Below, piece after piece: positions 39,051 to 40,798 of a stretch of DNA of 40,798 nt; position 1 is the first letter of the stretch; each line of letters begins with the position of its first letter. The translations under genes and the position numbers were made by a program. The notes beneath the pieces were generated by a model. The model did not search any database and was not told the origin of the DNA. It saw nothing but the letters and a program-made list of their open reading frames with translations. The DNA comes from a virus, in IMG/VR virus record IMGVR_UViG_3300021076_000208, positions 1-40,798 of that record, one strand, 5' to 3'.

Positions 39051-40281
39051 GAACCGCGGCGGTGATGGTGCGCTTTCTCGGCTTCGGCTCGATGGCCAAC
39101 ACCGCCGCATACTTCACCCGCGTCCGCTGATGCGCGTAATACTCCATCATCTTGCGTCCGACGTGCCCGGCGATTGCGATCACAGTCTCCGGGTTCACGT
39201 CGTTTTCGAGCAGCCGCGTGATGCAATGGTGCCTCAAGTCATGCGGCTTGAGATCGACGAACCCCGTCGCCTTCCGCAGCTTATCCCAACTCTTTCTGAG
39301 CCACGACCGTGACGCGGGCCGCGTGGGATCGAACTTGTTGCGCAGTTCACGAAACGGAAACAGGTAGTGTTCCGGTTCGCAGGCTCCCAGCTTGAGCGCC
39401 CGCTTGAAGCATTCTTCCACTGCATATTTCGCTTGCGCGTTCAACGGAACCTTCCTCGCCCGGTGACCGTTTTTCACGCTGTCTTCGGGAACATAGATCT
39501 CGCTGATTCCTTCGGCGCTCAGGAAGAGATTCTTGAGCCGCAGGCCGCGCAACTCAAGCCCAGCCGCCGATGTGTTGTTCGTGATGCAGGCGACCCAGTA
39601 CGCCAGCGAAGCCTCGGGGTGGCGGGATGCCACGTCGAACAGCCGCTCCTCTTCGTCTTCGGTGAGCACGGTGCGCGGCGACCATTGCTTCACCGAAAGC
39701 GGGAAGTAGAACGGGCGCACGTTCTGCCACAACCGGCAATGCGTAAGCATCTGGCCCACTACGCTGATCTCATGGTTCACAAGCATGTTCCCGGCCTTGC
39801 GCTTCCAGGGGTGCATCTCCTGGCCGCGCACACGGACCACGTTCGCAAGCCGGGCGATCTGGTAACCGCGGATGTGACCCGGCGTAATATCGCAAAGCCG
39901 CAGCGCGCCGAAGAATTTCAGGAGCGCATCGAGGTTTCCCTGAGTCGCGTCATGCGCCCGCGGCTTGAGGCTGGTGGACTGCCGTCTGAGATTCATCCAA
40001 TAAACGGCGGCATCCCGGAATAACATGGTGGCGAAGTCTACATCGACGCCTTGCAGGGCTTCGTCCTGCGCGATGCAGGCCGGGCAGTTGACGTGATCGA
40101 TGGTGTGCTGATCGGCGAATTCCAGTTCGGAGGCCGCGAAGGGCGTCCGTTCTACACGCGCACCGAGGCGGCGTGGCATCTCCAGGATAGGCAACGGCTC
40201 TCCAAGGGCAGAACTGGGTAATTCGATCAGTGAAGCAAGATCGTGCGAAGTTTCATTTTGAAATTTTTGTGGCTCAAACAT
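38992..40281 (-). CDS. Tyrosine integrase next to attR
   Basis: A 429-residue tyrosine recombinase starting at ATG 40281 with GGAG upstream; the open frame extends to 40347. A C-x2-C pair (66-69) lies in the N-terminal part. The catalytic domain shows K270 or nearby (DSVKNGHRARKVPL), H347-x2-R350 (PHDLRHH), H373 (AGHVGRKMM) and Tyr381/382 (MMEYYAHQ). The place of the first catalytic arginine (NNTSAAGLELRGL) appears to hold Ala240, with Arg245 nearby. Position beside attR makes it the likely enzyme for this prophage. Confidence 0.9.
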   Translation of the reverse strand: MFEPQKFQNETSHDLASLIELPSSALGEPLPILEMPRRLGARVERTPFAASELEFADQHTIDHVNCPACIAQDEALQGVDVDFATMLFRDAAVYWMNLRRQSTSLKPRAHDATQGNLDALLKFFGALRLCDITPGHIRGYQIARLANVVRVRGQEMHPWKRKAGNMLVNHEISVVGQMLTHCRLWQNVRPFYFPLSVKQWSPRTVLTEDEEERLFDVASRHPEASLAYWVACITNNTSAAGLELRGLRLKNLFLSAEGISEIYVPEDSVKNGHRARKVPLNAQAKYAVEECFKRALKLGACEPEHYLFPFRELRNKFDPTRPASRSWLRKSWDKLRKATGFVDLKPHDLRHHCITRLLENDVNPETVIAIAGHVGRKMMEYYAHQRTRVKYAAVLAIEPKPRKRTITAAVLNARAVSGSTEAAVRAVYR

Positions 40282-40347
40282 AATCGCTCCGTTCCATTTC
40301 GGCTCGTGATGCTGCGCACGTCTTATGCGTCTGGGGTCATCGATCAT

Positions 40348-40365
40348 ACGTATAGATGACGTATA
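40348..40365. promoter_or_regulatory. Operator-like ACGTATA direct repeat between integrase and RHH gene
   Basis: ACGTATA occurs at 40348-40354 and 40359-40365, 11 bp apart, one helical turn, as ribbon-helix-helix dimers prefer. It overlaps the -35 side of the RHH promoter and a possible minus-strand -10 TATGAT (40348-40343) for the integrase. Confidence 0.6.
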
Positions 40366-40382
40366 AGTGAGTGTTGTATACT
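40356..40382 (+). promoter_or_regulatory. Candidate promoter for the RHH gene (and early operon in the circle)
   Basis: A -10 TATACT (40377-40382, one mismatch to consensus) has a weak -35 ATGACG (40356-40361) 15 bp upstream. The ATG at 40420 follows 37 bp later. The spacer is short, so this is tentative. Confidence 0.45.
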
Positions 40383-40419
40383 CCTAAACGACTGATTCCT
40401 GAGCCGTTATCCTTCTCTT

Positions 40420-40593
40420 ATGGCTCTCAAACGCATTCAAGTGGGGTTCGCACCGGCGCAACTCAAGGTCCTGGAAAAGCTCTCAACAAAGCTCGGTCTG
40501 GACATAACGAACACGATCCGATATTGCGTCTCGCGAATCGCCGAGCAGGAGAGCATCGGGCGCGACCGGCCCGGCAGAACGGGCGGAACATAA
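40420..40593 (+). CDS. Ribbon-helix-helix (CopG/Arc-type) regulator
   Basis: A 57-residue protein: strand LKRIQVGFAP (3-12), helix AQLKVLEKLSTKLGLD (13-28), turn, helix ITNTIRYCVSRIAEQE (29-44), then a basic glycine-rich tail RDRPGRTGGT. This is a standard RHH fold with the strand that reads the DNA major groove. It lies divergent from the integrase with operator-like repeats between, so it probably controls both. It may replace the missing cI-type repressor. No toxin partner is adjacent. Confidence 0.75.
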   Translation: MALKRIQVGFAPAQLKVLEKLSTKLGLDITNTIRYCVSRIAEQESIGRDRPGRTGGT

Positions 40594-40724
40594 TTCCGCG
40601 CAACGGGGAACCAAGAAAGTAATTATTTGTATCCGCCGTCACATACGCCACATTACCGTGGTGTAGAGTGGATTCAACGCCAAACGTAATAAGCAACAGC
40701 AAATAATCTGCAAGTGGTAGGGCT

Positions 40725-40760
40725 TTAGAACGCCTGCCGATTCTGGTTAGAGCGCCTGCC
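40725..40760 (+). repeat. Imperfect direct repeat beside attR
   Basis: TTAGAACGCCTGCC (40725-40738) repeats as TTAGAGCGCCTGCC (40747-40760), 13 of 14 bases, 22 bp apart. With AGTGGTAG just before, it looks like a decayed tRNA 5' half or an extra core site in attP. The gap 40594-40743 otherwise holds no gene; integrase arm sites are possible but not identified. Confidence 0.6.
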
Positions 40761-40798
40761 TTACAAGCAGGATGTCCGGGGTTCGAGTCCCTGACCGC
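40744..40798 (+). repeat. attR core and host tRNA-Val 3' end
   Basis: The 49-bp copy of attL ends at 40792 and continues into GACCGC, which pairs perfectly with the 5' acceptor strand GCGGT of the tRNA at 9-13. This is therefore the original host 3' end, displaced by integration. The window stops inside the acceptor stem. Confidence 0.92.

Noticed and set aside
40420-40593. RHH protein as antitoxin of a toxin-antitoxin pair
   Set aside because: No toxin-like gene follows; 40594-40743 is non-coding.
40371-40622. 83-residue plus-strand frame over the RHH region
   Set aside because: The product is low-complexity and lacks motifs; the overlapping frame 40420-40593 encodes a convincing ribbon-helix-helix protein.

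Overview
The window is one complete integrated tailed phage (siphovirus-type prophage) of about 40.8 kb, bounded by a 49-bp near-perfect direct repeat that is the 3' part of a tRNA-Val(TAC) gene (23-71 and 40744-40792). The host is not named by any marker gene. High-GC coding, signal peptides ending in Ala-Gln-Thr, a small zinc-ribbon protein of a style I associate with Acidobacteriota, and an ACTGACAACTG intergenic repeat make an acidobacterial (Terriglobia-like) host my best guess. This is inference only. The virion genes follow the lambda/HK97 order.

Layout. (1) 7-120: reconstituted tRNA-Val, attL, and a hairpin that hides the ribosome site of the first phage gene. (2) 121-10483: a tightly overlapped plus-strand early operon. 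It holds a two-domain mini sliding clamp, a winged-helix protein, a metallopeptidase, an HD phosphohydrolase, small proteins, a sigma-region-4-like protein, a full-length DnaN clamp, replication initiation and loader candidates, a protein ending in a clamp-binding QLNLF motif, then an ASCH-like, Gp37/Gp68 and C5-methyltransferase cassette closed by a UUCG-loop terminator. (3) 10670-12168: a P4-type integrase out of place in the middle, followed by a gene-free stretch with two inverted repeats. (4) 12169-24430: packaging and head genes (Nu1-like and GpA terminase, gpW-like, portal, fused protease-capsid), interrupted by an accessory cassette (secreted protein plus a DNA methyltransferase broken at a G9 tract), then connector, SSB, tail terminator, two tail-tube paralogues and tail chaperones. 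(5) 24420-36239: tape measure, a reversed two-gene cassette, M/L/K/J-like tail-tip genes, and a large beta-helix-like protein carrying a Sec signal peptide. (6) 36335-39050: small proteins, holin candidate, HTH-metallophosphatase, GH24 lysozyme, nucleotide-hydrolase-like protein. (7) 38992-40798: minus-strand integrase, divergent ribbon-helix-helix regulator with operator-like repeats, and attR.

How it works together. The phage uses host polymerase and helicase (none is encoded) but brings its own clamps, SSB, initiator and candidate loader. Two methyltransferases and the ASCH/Gp37 pair point to DNA modification. In the excised circle the ribbon-helix-helix promoter would point across attP into the early operon. 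Integration cuts this connection and puts the host tRNA-Val there instead, a possible built-in lysis/lysogeny switch. No cI-type repressor is visible.

Most unusual points: the mini-clamp beside a full DnaN and a QLNLF protein; two signal-peptide proteins sharing a four-cysteine domain; the G9-interrupted methyltransferase; the tail-tube duplication with an inserted domain; and compensatory base changes between the two tRNA copies that locate the crossover. Family names come from reading motifs; no database was searched.
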